Below, one piece after another: positions 46,118 to 60,011 of a DNA stretch of 64,000 nt. The translations under genes were made by a program, and so were the position numbers. Position 1 is the stretch's first letter; each line of letters starts with the position of its first letter. The notes under the pieces are model-generated. The model had not been told where the DNA came from and made no database searches. It saw only the letters and a program-made list of their open reading frames with translations. Source of the stretch: Sordaria brevicollis (Eukaryota; Ascomycota; Sordariomycetes; Sordariales; Sordariaceae); contig JAUTDP010000001.1 of NCBI GenBank assembly GCA_033439795.1, positions 2,852,001 to 2,916,000 of the forward strand, written 5' to 3'.

Positions 46118-49100
46118 TGATGTTGATAGGGCTCAGTTAATTAACAGAGAACCGTTCTCCCTCCAGTCGGCTTAGGTATTAGTTTGGCTCGCTATGAACA
46201 AGACTGGTTCGGTCCCGTGTCCATTCGGTGCCGGTTGCCCGCTGGCCGCGTAGGATACTGGATACGATACGGGCAAACCAAAAACTCACAAATCTTCGAG
46301 TTTTCCTAGCACGAACTCAAGAAATTGGCAATTGCTTGAGCCGCGTTCTATTCTCTCGTGCCTCTAGGCTTAATTTTCCGTTTCCGTTGGCGCACAGCGC
46401 ACAACCTAAGGAAAGGAAAGGGGTCGGGTTCACGGGCTGCTACCTAGGTAGCCAAGCTAGCGTTGCCAGCTGCCCAGAGCCGCGCGCCGCTCGGCACCCT
46501 CGTCCAAAAATAGCACACAGGCCAATTGATCGTCGCTAAAAAGAAGGGTTGGAAGACCCTGTGTGAAAGGCACAACACGAAAAACAGGAGCATTTTTGGC
46601 TGGGGCCGTGAATCGTGATCGAGGCGAAGCAAAAACATCAAGCAGCGGGCCGCCGCTGAATGGCAACAGGCACACGAAGGGTTACGTAGGCTTTATGTGG
46701 GAACTTATGTTCAACCTTTGCAAGAAGCGCCGTTCCGAGCTGCACATATACTTCAAAGTTTGGTTTGGTACATACGTACGTACTTGCTTTGTGCTGGTGT
46801 GCTGCTCCTCGGGATGGAAGTTGTCAAACACTCTGCTCGGCTGTCTGGACAAGCGGCGGTAGGTATGCCATTAGCGCATCAGTCATCACGACTCCTTTCT
46901 CACTCATCCGCGGTAGAGAAGGCGAACTATACAAGTACGAAGCCCTCACGGCCCTCAAGTAGTCGCCGTGTTGTTGAATGATGATGCACACCTACGGCGG
47001 TGCGGCGGTCGCGCAATCTCACAATCTCACATCAGCGACCAATTTTCGAATCGGTTCAGCGCATCGTTTACGACCACATACATAGATAACCCTGGCGGCC
47101 GACGGCATGAGGAGTTCATGATGCCGCTGTGTCAGGCTGTTGACCGCCCGCGGTATTCCCACTTGGACCAGGTCTCGTGGAAGACCTGATCGACCTGTAG
47201 CAACGACATGTTTTCCGTTTCGAAAACGTCCCGTGTGTTTCTGTACTCTGGGACCTGTCCGTCTGCGTCGTTGTCGATGTCGGGTGCTACATATGGTAGT
47301 GTTTAGCGTCAGAGCCTCAGCGACGCCGTTCAATAGCATGGTGTGGGTGGTTATGGCGATTGTTCGACTCCCGCATATTCCTGTCAATATGCGATTCGCA
47401 ACAAATACGCAATAGCTTCCTGCGGCGCCCGAAGTGCTTTTTTGCCTGTTGTCGGTCAAGTCCGTTACGCCTTCCAAGATCTGACGGTTTCAAAGCTCCC
47501 TTGTTGTTCCCCCAGGAATGTCAAGGGCATAGGAAACCTGGGGAACCAAACCAAACCACGAACCAAACATGGCTCATTTTCGCCTCTTGAAGGGGAAGTT
47601 TTTTGTTGCGAGATTCCGCCACCAGGGGCAATGCCTCTCGAGTTTGAAATCTGCACAATGCCGTCCGCCACCTTTCGGGCCTGACTTTGAACAGCCAGTG
47701 CCACTCGACTGTGGTTCCGAAGCTGGAAACGATGGCTCCGGAGCGGAGAGGAGCGAGTGGCCTTGCTCCTCCGGTGGTGCTCAGGTACACCGTTCGTTCG
47801 TTTTTCTTTCGTCTCTTTGTGTTCTGGAAGATGTGGAAGGAAGGTTGTCCCGAAAATGCAGCCTCGTAGGAAGGCCGCTGCTATCACACAAAGACCATAC
47901 ACACCTGATCCATAGCGGTCCACACAAGTTTGACCAAATGCGCGTAATGTGCTACTGCGTAACAGATGTACGTAGCCAAAGTGGTTAGCGTACCCTATGG
48001 GCGTTCTTCAACTTTCAACTTGGTGACCCGTGTAACCCGTCGTGCTTCGTGGGTTTTGTTGCGCAAAGAGAACAGAAGGCAGTTCCATGAGAGTGAAAGT
48101 GAGCGGGGTTCCACGACATGGCGCCCCCAAAAGACGACACGAGATGAGCGATGCCCACGAAATAGATTGCCCACCCACGCCGAAGCTGGTCCCCTCAAGG
48201 TGGAAGTCATCAAGGATCGAGGATGAAAGCCGTCTGTCTAAAAGGGTGAGTTTGGATTGCGGGGCAATATAAAGTATCGTGAGATAATAAAAGGCAGCTG
48301 GACCAATATCGATTCGGCAGCTGTGGCGTATTACAAACAAGTATTGCCGAGATATATGGGTATACAACTTACGATCTCGACCCAAAATCAGACACGGTAA
48401 CATGATCGTGGAGGTGTAAAAACTCAAAAAGATGTTGCTGGTAAACATTGCGAGCCTCTCTGGTGCTGTCTCTGCGACATGAAGCATTTGCGTGAAGCTG
48501 ACATGCTGCCAAGCGAAGTGCCAGAGTCGGCCGAGAGGGGAAAGGGATCTGCAAGCCCTCTCACTGGGCTGAGAAAGCGAGAAAATCGGTAGTTTGACGA
48601 GCGAGAGACTCGAAGGGTGAAAGAGGCACATCTCCGCGGTCGCAATTGGTCGAGATTGGCAGCCATCTTTGAGCCATCCTAACTTCCGAAGCATGGAGTT
48701 GCGCCCAGGCACGACAGGGAAGACCCTTTGCTGGTTCCGGTGATTGGCTCCATCCCATCTTCATCATCACATCTTTGCGAAATCCAGACCTCATAGGTTG
48801 GCTTTTCCGCACGTCAATATGCTTTCCGTTCAGAGCTTAATTCGCATTGCCCGTCAGATTGCTCTCCCCTCAATCGGTATTCGGAAACGGGTTGATAGAA
48901 CTCGGTGCGGGCAGGAAGCCATGGATGGAAAGACGGCAAGAACTTTAAAAGTCAATCTTTCCTTTGATCTCGATTTTATGAAAGAGGGGAATGGTGCAGA
49001 CGAACATGCGGGAGGACTTGGCACTAAGGAACCGCGTGGGCAGGTGGGCCACAAACTCACAAAGTCCAGGCTTTTGTCTCAGCCAGCCAATAAGCGACGG

Positions 49101-50251
49101 CGCTGCGCCTCCAGAACGTTTCCTTCCAAACAAAAAAGGGCTCCACCACGATTACTGAACAGGCCACGCTAGTGGACTTGGGACGCTCCTGCCGCGTTCC
49201 TAGCACTGTAAGAGGCAGGTGGTCGAGAAGCCGTCAAGGTACCACGGGCGCAAAGGGCATCTGGTTTGGCTGGCCGGTGTTACGGCAAGGGCGTAGCGAC
49301 CGTGGTGCTGCTACCCAAGTGGCTCCTTCCGCAAATGAGATGCACAGTGCAGGAATAACAGGCACAACGTGAAGAGTGGAGAGTGGAGAAGATGGAGGGA
49401 ACTGGCACGCACCAGCCCGAGGTGCAGTGCGTTGGTGCGGCCGCTTGGGTTGGTTCAATTGGTGCCAGTCCAGGGCCCTTCGACTCTCTCAAAGAATGGC
49501 CAATTCCTCTCCCTGGGTCCCAACTTCCAGGTTCCTCCGCCACTACTGCAGCAACAACACTTCAGCAGCAGCAACAACCAACAACGCCTTCCATTTCGAC
49601 GTCGTCGCTCCCTTTCTTCCAAGTCGCCAGCACGTTGACCACGCACGCAATCCACGTCAACGTTCCTGCGGCCCGACGACTTCAGTTTCTCTTTCCATTT
49701 TCGCTGCTTTTTTTTTTTGCTCCACGCGACTCGTTCAGACTTCTTCAAGCAACGACCCCATCAGAGATGCCGGCTTGATCTGTTGTTGAACCCTTCGATT
49801 CTTTACCCGAGCTAGCCTCCCAGTCACTCGTTTTCTTCACCCGCCGTCACCACCAACTCACCACTCGCCACTCGCCATCCACCTCTCATCACCGATTCAC
49901 TTTGACGACTCGCTTTATTGGACTCATCGCGACTCGACGACAATCACATTACCTTCGCGCAACCCTTGGTCGAGCCACCTCATACCCCCTTGGTTCGACA
50001 TCAGCCCTCACTTACGTCGTCAACACTGCGAACGTACAGCAACGAACCAGCTGCCTCGTCCGCAATAAATAAAACCTTCAACCTCGGCTCTCATTTCGAT
50101 TATCTGAAGAGTCAGGTTCACAAATTCGATCAGCAGATCTACGAGAGTTATCGGTCCATGCTCGATTAATTGGTTATCGTACACGCGGATTCAAGAAGCC
50201 AACCACCTTACGTTGACATCTTCTAGTCAACGCCAAGTGACATAGATCAAA

Positions 50252-51604
50252 ATGGCTGTCGTAGCGTTGTCACCAAATGGTATGTCTCCCGCAAAAGGAA
50301 TAAGTGGCAGAGGAGTTAGGATCTAACCTATCTTGACAGTGGTGAGCAACCTCTTCAAGCGTGATGAGACTTGTATTCTGTGCGACGACAGGCTACCACT
50401 TTCTTGCCCAACCTGTCCGGACGGTACTGAGTGCATAAGACTCCTCGCAAGTTGCACAGCGTGTGCTCGTATGGTCTGTCAAGAGCTTGAAGAAAACTCG
50501 GGAGGTGCATACTCGCCTTCAGGTGGTGGGAACTCAGCAGGCAGTTCCACAAACGTTGGTGCCATTGCAGGCGGTGTTGTCGGCGGCGTAGCTGTGATTG
50601 CAATCCTCACATACCTGGTTTGGAGATATTGCATCAAGTCGAGGAGACAGGCAGCTGCTGTGCCGGAGGAGTGGGATGGAGTGCAGGCTCAAGACGATGG
50701 CCCCGAGAAGTCTTTTGCCCAGCGGCGTGACAACCGGTCCTCAACACATACCGTCCACTCGATCGCATCCACCGTTTTCACCCGAGCATCCAACATCATT
50801 CAAATTGCCTATATCCCGGGAGTTACGAACCGGACCCCGACATCTCCGGCGGTCCTCGTTCCCCCCGTACCTCCAATTCCCATCGGCCACGGCGGCAGTC
50901 CCTCTACTGCTGGAGACCAGCACTTCTTTGTTCCCGGCGATCTGCGCGACTCCACATATTCCGGCATATCGGCCTTCACGGACCGGACTTCATACGCCCG
51001 GACGTCATATGCGCCGCGGTCTAGCGTGGCGTCTACCATCTATGGCAAGAATGTTGTCATTACACCTGCTCAAACAGGTATGCGAGCGAGGCCAGCTATG
51101 GTCAGTGTCAAGTCGTCTTCCTCGAATAATTCTGGCGGCAGCGCAACACCGCCTGTGCCGAGCGTGAATTACGAGAAATATACCGGGTTCCGTCCTCCGA
51201 GTCCTACAAACAGCAGGAACAGCACATTCAGCGTGGGATCCACCTTCTTGAACACCGCCACGCCTGCTCGTGCTATGGTTGTTCGCGTAGGGAGTGTCAA
51301 GAAGGTGAATACTGTCAAGCCCAAGACGCCCGACTCATCGGCAACATCGCCCAGCACTTCCTCGTCGGCGGGACGGGACTCCAACATGGGGACGATTATC
51401 ATTGATTCGCCCGCCGTGGATCAAGGGCCTTTTGCGGATCCCGCCTCACCTCCGGCGAACCGATCATCAACGCACAGCATAGCAACGTTGAGCGCAGTAA
51501 TCGAGAACTCAACGAGGAGACCCTCAGACCGAACATCTGATTCTCCTGGCTCTAAGAACCGGGAAAAGAGCCCATTTAGCGACGAACATGCGACTCAAGA
51601 TTAA
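50252..51604 (+). CDS. opy2: OPY2-like membrane anchor protein
   Basis: Two exons, 50252-50279 and 50340-51604, give 430 aa. The 60-bp intron has a GTATGT donor, a CTAAC branch and a GACAG acceptor. The short extracellular N-terminus has eight cysteines in the Opy2 pattern: C21, C24, C32, C35, C41, C48, C51 and C56 (CILCDD, SCPTCPDGTEC, CTACARMVC). A KR at 16-17 could be a Kex2-type cleavage site. One transmembrane segment lies at ~83-104, after a Gly/Ser linker. The ~320-aa cytoplasmic tail is Ser/Thr/Pro-rich and probably disordered. In yeast, Opy2 recruits Ste50 to the membrane for HOG and filamentous MAPK signalling. The same role is inferred here. No classical signal peptide is visible, which is usual for this family. 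Confidence 0.85.
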
Positions 51605-53906
51605 GTGACGACTATATACGCGGAAATTTCGTTTTCCTACTTCTCATTTGTCCTTTGATTTTGCTTACGATATCCCCTGGTCGCTTTGGGAGGGGTGTTC
51701 TCCCAAATTTCTTTGTATCTGAAGTTCGGCTTTTCTTGTCATTTACCGTTTTTTTTTCTCGGCTTGGATATTTGGGAGGGGGGTGGTGTTACTGAAACTG
51801 GACAACACGCAAATTCTCACGTCGTGCTGCAGGGCCTGGAGAACTGGAGATGAGGCGATTCGATTCTTTGTTCGGGGCCTCATAACGGTTCATTTTGTCT
51901 CAAGGGGTTTTACGGTTTTTTTAGAGGCTGGCATGCTTTCTACGATATGAAGGGGTGGGGTTTCAAAAATTTATCTGGGCTGATTATAGGCCTCGTGGAT
52001 ATGATCTGTCTATCTACTGGATAGGGATGAAAAAGAATCCCTGGTTCGGTGACAATGGCTATATCATGCGAGTAAGCTCAAAGTTATGGTTTGGATGTAT
52101 CGAGTGCTCGATGAAGCTTTAGCGATACGTTCATGGCGCGGCAACAGTACAATAAACGAGTTACCACGCACACAGCCTTTCGGTTTTGGCATCTTCATCC
52201 CGTGCTGCCTTCTATCCAGCTGATTGTCGTTGACTCTTCTTGATGGGTAACTGTTTTCACGGTTTGCTCGAGCATGCTTTGAACATCCATGTCCTGCGGT
52301 CAAACAAAAGCTCCTTCGGTGGGTGCCTAAACTGCCCGTAGATCGCATATTATATCTGAAACGGATTGAGCATGATGATGACGCAAGTCGACATGATCGA
52401 TATCGTCGTAGGTCAGACCTAAACAGGATTTCCCGTTGGCTTCTGGGTCGAGGAATGTTCCCATCTCTCGCTCAACGCATTTAAAGTCCTCAAGATTCTG
52501 CAAATCGGTTGAATCCTTGCGATTGTTGGCTCTCCAGGACTTGATTTATTGTGGTATATTGGTCCATACAACCATTCGATTTGGGCTTTCTATTCACTTG
52601 CAACCCGCCAGATGGCAATGCTTCGTTCGCATAGCACCTTCCATTCTCAACGTCACTAAGCAAATGCTCACGTGCGTTCTCAACACATGGGTGCCACGAG
52701 TCCCTGGTTGCCACGAGTTTGTTAGGCTAGCCATAACACCGTTGAGTAAGGTAGGTACGAATGGGGTTGTCCCGTTTCAGACGGAAGTCGTAACCACGTG
52801 GGTTCTCAAGCCCGGTCAATTGTGTGAGTAGTGACTTCCAGTTTATTGAAGCTTACTTTCCACATGTACTGTAGTCCATTGCCCAAGATGCGGAGACTTT
52901 GGAGAAAGTGCTCCAAGGAGGAAAGCTGCCGTCGTGGACCTCGTCATAGCGGCGAAGATGAATTCAAACTTTTCGGTCAGAAGAGGAAGGAAGAAGTCAG
53001 CTGGGGTGTGTGTCTTGCTCGATTGAGTGTGGTTGTCAAGACCTTCCCGCTTACTGACAGAGTGGCTGGAGGTGGTGGTCTTGGGGCAGGCACGATCGAG
53101 GCGAGATGCTCAAAGAACTCTGTGGTGAAGGGGTGAGGCACAAAGAGGTCGACTTTTTAGCCTGAGTTTCGAGTCTCATTGTTAGCCCAGAACATGGTGT
53201 TTGCTTCTCTGACTCTACATATCGGTTTTCAAATTCTTTGCTACGTCTGGTCTCGCGACGATGACTTGATGTACATCAGAACACAGATGTAGAAGTCGCC
53301 CACGACACTTCCACAACACGACTGACAGAGCAATCATTCAAGATCTCCAACCTGAATTCAAAGACTCGAAAGTAACTTCCAAAACGCCAACGTTCGGTTT
53401 CACAGCAGTCAAAGTTTTCGATGCCTTCGTGTTCATTCATCCATCCATCGTCCACTCTTCCATGAGACTCGTAGCGTTCATACCTTGCGCATGGCCCTGG
53501 CCCATGACTAAGATGGGCATGCAATGCAGATATACAAGGTGAAAAATCATTTGACAATAATGAAAGGTCCCTCAAGGAACTTCAGGGTCTTGAAACGATT
53601 CAATACTTAAGACTTTAAGAGTGTCTTCCATCGAGAACATCCGTCACATCCTCAAAGTTTGCTTTCGGTAACCTCGGACCCCGTAGATAGACAAACAGGG
53701 ATATGCCTAGTTGGAGAATGAGTAGGAACTGGATGCGATTCGAACCAGAATTGCTATGGGAGCCACAGAAGGGAGCATGTCCACAGTGTCGTCGTTCGGG
53801 CTTCATTTATTTTACTATAGTTTGTGTGAACAGGAGAGGCAAAGGGCGAGTCAGTCGATGTTACCCTATAAGTTTTCAGTTCGCTGACATATACAATAAA
53901 ACAACT
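51605..53906. other. Gene-free stretch between the OPY2-like gene and the tRNA
   Basis: The first few hundred bases are T-rich and probably 3' UTR of the OPY2-like gene. The remaining ORFs (up to 131 codons) show no domains. No repeats of note. Confidence 0.5.
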
Positions 53907-53980
53907 GGTCCGATGGTGTAGTTGGTTATCACGTCAGTCTAACACACTGAAGGTCCCCAGATCGAGCCTGGGTCGGATCA
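53907..53980 (+). tRNA. tRNA-Val (anticodon AAC)
   Basis: A 74-nt cloverleaf folds by eye. The acceptor stem GGTCCGA pairs with TCGGATC (one G-U), with discriminator A. The D-arm is GTG...CAC around TAGTTGGTTAT. The anticodon stem TCAGT/ACTGA carries loop CTAACAC, giving anticodon AAC. The T-arm is CCCAG/CTGGG with loop ATCGAGC. No intron is present. A run of five T follows 12 nt downstream as a Pol III terminator. Confidence 0.93.
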
Positions 53981-53992
53981 TCTGAAATATCC

Positions 53993-53997
53993 TTTTT
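53993..53997 (+). terminator. Pol III terminator of tRNA-Val
   Basis: A TTTTT run 12 nt after the mature 3' end. Confidence 0.65.
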
Positions 53998-56046
53998 GCC
54001 GATTTTTTATTGCTTCCTCTTTTCGAAATGTGCCGTTTCTTCATCGTCGTGTTTTCTTTTCTTTTTTGTGATAACTTGAACACTGGACGAGGTCCAGGTC
54101 GCTCTTGGGCCAACGTAGAGTTACGAGTGTCGTAAGAATGGCAAGCATTCTTAAATCTGGATCAGTCGTGTATTGAACTTAGAGAACGAAACTCGAGATG
54201 TTCACAAAATTTATACGCTTGAAGAAAATAAAAGATCTCGAGAGTAGCCTGATACACATGATAGGAAACCACCCCTTCATTCCAGTTGTTGCGGAGACTA
54301 AGAGCCGAGTGGATTCGATGCGGGTTTCTGCCCTCTGCTTCGCGAACCTCGACTCTGGCCATCTTCCCGTCAGAGAATTGAGTATCATGCCCCTTGATAT
54401 TCGCAAGGACCTAACGGCTCTAGGATTTGTATTTCTGACAGCACCATGCATTAGTTTCGTCCTCTGTTCGGTCTTGTATCTGTTTCATTCGACCTCTGCG
54501 TACGATCATTGCCTAGCCTCTCTCCTAGGTCGCCATTCAGAAGGTGCGATGGACATTCCTTCCTATGGATGTGCCCGTTCAAGGGGCGGCTCAAGAAGTT
54601 CTCACTCCCAGCATTGTACCTTTTTACATACACTAGCAACATTCATATCGCATCTAGGTAACTGCGAGTGGCTGTCAGCCGTTCTTTCTTCGACCACAAG
54701 CCCTTAAGATGCTCATATTTGTTGCAATTTTATCGAGCCCTCTGTCAAATCTTCAAAATATTCACGACACTTTCATAATATGTGAGCACTGGGCCAGATG
54801 TCGCATATAGGTACAAGAAGCACAGCAAATACCACGTGAGCGATGCAAAAGAACGAGACAGAACACTTCGACTGTGTCAACGACATCAGTTTGCTTAGTA
54901 TTCGCCTCATCTGGATCCCATACCCACCGAAGTTATGACAAGCGCACGAATGATAGACGTGCTTCTAGATACAGCTTTGACTTTGGCTTCGGACAAGAAC
55001 ATCTAGAAGAACGCCCACCTGGGCGCCACTTTGATTCATCACAAACTGTGGACGGGGCGGGCTCTAAGAATACATCTACATGACGGTTAACTTTCCAGAA
55101 AACGAACATTCTCTCTGTTAGCGTAGAAGGAGGCGTTTTGTTCTGTTTCTAGACTCGAACTATACTTAGCCACCAGATGACTGTCGTTGCTTTTTGCCGT
55201 GCCGTCTGCTCTTGAGTTCTTCTGTTCTTCTTTTCCCTCTTCCGTCTCATCACACACACTCTCTCCTTCTGAGTTCCCTTCGTAATCGGATACACAAGAT
55301 AGCTTTCTTGATAGGCAGCTAGCTCTCTATGGTAAATGCTTGGAAGATATCATATCTCACTTACACCGGACCACGCCGCCGGCCGGAGAAGAAATGACAC
55401 TGAGGAAATAGTACTGACACCGGAAGGGAAGGATACTTCCCGTCTGCTTCCGCGAGACATCAAGTTTACGATCTCTTTACTCACCTACTAATGCATATCT
55501 CTATATCCGTTCAAACAATCTCTGCGAAAGCCGAGGATCCATATTGTACCATGCCCAAAACAGTCTGAGGCTACGGAGGTGTCTAACGTAACGTAGACAC
55601 GGAGGTAAACGCAACAAGGTCATCTTGTTGCTCACCCACTGTTCTCAAGCAACGTTGATCACACACACCACTAACACACTCTCGCAAGAACCCAGCAGCC
55701 AGTGTCTCGTAGTCCCTTTCCTTACCTTGCGAGCGAGCTAGCCATACCGATAACCTGGAACCCTTCTTCCCTGCCGCCCCATTGAGATAAACCACCTAAC
55801 ACTCGGAGATTCCATTCAACCCGGGTTGAGTAGGTTTGCAAGCGTCGCCGGCGGTAGGGTCCAACTTGCGAGCGAGAGGTCCATGTCCGGCAGTGAATTC
55901 CCAAGTCCACGGCAAGCAAACTTCCTACCCCGAGCCCTTGTGTCGGGACCGGACTAAAACCCGCCAGCCAACAAGGAATTCTACTCCAGACGAGAGAGAG
56001 AGAGGAGATTGGACATCACCAACAAGCCAAGTGGGAAACGAGAGAG

Positions 56047-56068
56047 AAAAAAAAAAAAAAAAAAAAAA
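56047..56068. repeat. Poly-A tract (22 A)
   Basis: A homopolymer run, the longest in the window. Confidence 0.7.
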
Positions 56069-59000
56069 GCAAAGAAAAAAGTGAGACAAGGGTACAAAAG
56101 GCGTGCGAGCTAAGCTAGTTGTGATTACGGTGATTACGGTACCATGTGCGTGGGTTTGGGATTTTGAGATGACAAAAACGCTCAGGGGGTTTTGTGATCA
56201 AGTTGTCCTTTTCCCTTGCCCTTGCCTTGCTATCGTGTGTTTTTTGGTCCTGGTTCTCTTGGATCCCCTTGGTCTTTTGGTCCGGTCTCGGGAATGAACA
56301 ATGGATAACGATGGATGAAAGCTGGGTGAGGTAGGGGATGGGTGTGGAGATGGAAGATGTTGTTGAGATGGAGAATGGGGAACGACCGATGCGAAACCTC
56401 GAGGGTTGGGTTGAACTTGAACAGGGCATGGAGTCTTGGGAGAGAGAGGTGAATGGGTGTCCTCAACCCACGCCCACGTGGGGGGTGAGGATTAGGGATT
56501 TTGGATTTGGTGTGGTGGGTAAGTTGAAGTAGAGAATGTACCTGCCTTTAAAGGTACTTCTGGGACGAGGTATCATTTTCGAGACCCTCAGCTGGGTATT
56601 CTCGGGTTTTCTTTGGTAGTACTGTATTCTTTGTCCAGCAAACAGATCCTTCTGCATGTGGGTTGTGTCAAAGTGGGCTGGTGGGTAACAACATCATGAG
56701 GATCAGATAGATTTTTCCCCCCCCTTTCTCAACCCCGTATATCGGAGCAGGAATAACAGTTGGGTTGCGGTCCAGGCGGAGTGCTAACACCGCAAAAGTC
56801 ATTACACTGGGGCGCTTTCCCTGGGCTCCTTCCCCTTTGTCGATGGACAAGTAGATCCATCTTTGCTCCCATCAATTACAGAGACGTGAAGAGAAGAAAT
56901 CTTCGGAGTTGCTCTCCACGACCCACGGAAGACCATCCCAGACAACGTAACAGGCGGAGTATCTCGAGCATCTCGATGGAACCTTACCTCTACACAAAAA
57001 CCCACAGTTAAACGGCGAGCAAAAGAGGCCAGACCAGTCTGGCGTCTGTTGGCATGGTGGTAAAGAGGGTCCAGGCGGATCCTAGTGTCACTTCCTTTGG
57101 AGCAGTCCTGGGGATTTTGCGAGAGAAAACAGATGGAGGAATATGCCGGAAAGCCGAGCCCAACCACTAAAGTTTGAATCCGACCCGGATATACCCATGG
57201 AAGCGACCGGGAGAAGATGAAGTCCGTCCCGAGGGATCGATCTCGGCTAGATGAGGAGGATGAAGGAAGAACGTGAAAATGTCGGGGAAGGTTCTGTTGG
57301 GTCTTTACGTTAGACCTTTGTCGAGTTGGTAAGCAGTGCAGGGCAGGGTAAGTTATTGTGTTGTCTGACGAGATATTTTCTCGCATCTGAACACATCCAA
57401 CTACTCCTCGAAACTCAACACATGAGATGTTCCAGACACACACTCGACGAGCACGTGGACATGCCACATGAAGATAACAAAGGGAAGATCTTTCCTTCTT
57501 TTTGCTAGAGCCCTAGGACTACTGTACCATGAGCCCCAGTGTACGTAGCTGAAGTAGTGTACTTTTGGAATATCCATTCCCACTTAGTCGTAGGGTAGGG
57601 GTTAGTCTTTTCCCGGGCCGGTGGTCTGGTAAAGAACGTGACATTCCCAGAGACTCCATCCAGTCCGAGAAAAAGACGAGACGAGACGAGAAAAAAAAAG
57701 TTTTGCGGCCAAGAGCACTACTCTAGCGGCATTTACCAAGAAGGACCACATGCAATGCCGCGAAGCTAAATGCCGCGTGTGCCCAACCTAATGCGACAAG
57801 ACCCCGAAGACTTTATTCGGAGCAAAGCCATTCATGCGAACCGTTATGCCGAACGGAGCTTGACGACGACGACGTATGGTCCGTCTCGGCAATAGGTGGA
57901 CGGTATATAGCGCAGCAGCTGAGAGCATGACTATGCAAGTGGGTAGCATAGGCGAGTGTCATGCTGTTTAGGTAGGTAGAAGAAGGCGGTCAGTAACAGA
58001 CAGAGTTGATGTTACTCTGGCAAAGGTCAGCCGCATATTTTGTGAGACCACGGTCGTCCACGAGTGTCGAGTAAACTGGAGAAAGAGAGAAGTCGAGAAG
58101 AGTCTGGCTCGAGGGGACTACTGTAGAGATCGACTGGTGCGTACATAGTACGACTCAGGTCAGCTCCTCAGCTTCCCCATATTAGTCAACTGTTTGGAGT
58201 CTCATTGGGTGTCCCGAGCAGCTGGATGAGAGACCCTGGAGAAGGTTTGAAGACTACTGTCGACTAACAGCTCAAACCCAGGGTTCTCCTCACGACCTCT
58301 GGGTAACTGTTCAGCCGTCGCGTATCTGATAATCCTTGAGAAACGCATGGAGGGCCCGAAACTTCCCACGGCATCTTTTCGCATTTCGTAAGGTATGTTG
58401 ATGATTGCCGTCGAATATGCCGGCTTTGTCTCATGACATGATGAGAAAAGTGTAAGGGGTGGGGACCACTTATTCTCTGCTGAGAAAGATGAGACTGCTT
58501 TTGCGTTTCCTTCGCTTGCTCATGACCTTCCGCATTGCGGTAGTATGAGAAAGTATGGTAAACAACTCGCGCCCCTCTCTTCTCAGGGATGAATGTAAGA
58601 TAGTGGTCCCTTGTCGAATTCCAATCTTTTCGATTGTCCGCTGGGGACGAGATTTTGAGGTTATGCATCACAGAATTTCGTGCTCGTTATTTTGGACATT
58701 CTGGGTTTGGGCTTATCAGATCTTGCGAGTCTGCGCACCCCCCTTGTGTCGTCTTTTTGGCGGCTTTACCCGCTCAGTAAGTCGGCTTGGCTATGGCTTG
58801 GCTTTTCGGTAGTGTTGGGTAGCGAGCTGCCTTTCATCAATCATCATCACTGCTGGGCCGGCCGTGGTCGAAATGGTGTGCGGCCTGGAGAGGCACCCCT
58901 AGCGTGATTTTCTCTTACCTTTTTCCAATTCTCAAACCCTCGTCTTTGCCTTTCCCCCCCCTTTCGCCCCCCCTTCACATCCCATCTCATCTCCACCGGC

Positions 59001-59972
59001 GCTTTCTCCGGGCACTAATGAGAGGCAGTGAACGAGACAGACAGAGCGGGCCTCATTCCGCGCCCATTCGTCACGAGCTAGCGGAAAGGAGGTGGGTTGG
59101 GTGGTGGATGTGTGTCCCTGTTCCATCATTTCTCACAGGGGATGGCCCCAACCCAGGAACCACCACTAGCTTGTACTCAGCCAGACCCAACCCAACCCAA
59201 GTCCTATGATATCGGGGAAAGTATGAAGTGCGTCCTTTCGGCGTAGTCTCGGTGATGTGGGAACTGAGTTTCGTCAGAGACGGAACCTAAAAAAATGAAG
59301 TGAAATTGTAAACTGGTCGTGCCGACGATATACCGATGGCTTGCAGGAAGACCGCCAAAATCGAGATTCGGACCACAGGTTGAAGGTGTTGGCCGAGCCA
59401 AAGAGCCAAGAAAGGTTCGAGAAGGAAGATAGGCCCTCTAATCCGTCTTTGGCACAGACGGATAATTTTGCTTCTGGGTTTGAATGGCTGTACAGACTTG
59501 TTGAATCCTCGGATTGCCATCACAAAATCCGTCCGCTTGGGAACCAAACGGCTTCTCGTTCCATAGTCTGTCGCAGTGTAGCTCCCTTTTGCCAAAGGTC
59601 AATCCCTCGTAGCTTTTAGCCGGCGGATGAGACCCAGGAAACCGAAACCGTTGGGACTTGGGAGAAGGTACGTAGGGTCCGGTCCCCCACCTGACAGCTC
59701 TTCAATTTCTTGAGCGATTGAGAGCCCGCCCTGGCTCACCGGTGAGCATATGGCAGGCGCACAGACATGTGAGATGGTGGTATTGGTGGTGATGATGACC
59801 GGGGCTCATCGAGAACGACGAAGGATGGATGGGGGACGGGGCATGGCGAAGGAGATTGTCCGAACTCTTCAGAAGATGCCTAGAGAGACTTTTTTTCTTC
59901 TCTCATTAACGGTTCCCGCTTCGGACCGCTTTTCTGATACGCAAGAGTAAGCCCAGCGTGGGATACGCTTGT

Positions 59973-59973
<1 letters not shown>

Positions 59974-60011
<38 letters not shown>
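59974..60011. repeat. (TAG)n microsatellite
   Basis: More than twelve perfect TAG units in noncoding DNA. Confidence 0.85.

Larger units (their letters stand above)
43534..50251. other. Long divergent intergenic region (6.7 kb) between chs-1 and the OPY2-like gene
   Basis: No gene is supported. It contains (TG)n at 44789-44813 and (AC)n at 46079-46113. A small tandem AGGTCATTGC duplication lies near 44252-44272. From about 49500 there is a long C/A/T-rich leader-like stretch before the OPY2-like start. ORFs of up to 234 codons on either strand have no recognisable domain. Confidence 0.5.

Noticed and set aside
48008..48712. 234-codon ORF on the minus strand
   Set aside because: No recognisable domain, no promoter-like leader and no codon bias like the true genes. 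Probably chance.
53735..53775. B-box-like GGTTCGAATC on the minus strand
   Set aside because: The neighbouring bases do not form a T-stem, and no A-box or acceptor stem can be found, so it is not a tRNA.
54198..54707. 169-codon ORF on the + strand
   Set aside because: It has an ATG start, but the product looks random and there is no supporting context.
56802..57467. 221-codon ORF on the minus strand
   Set aside because: Basic, random-looking composition with no motif or conserved architecture. Listed as chance.
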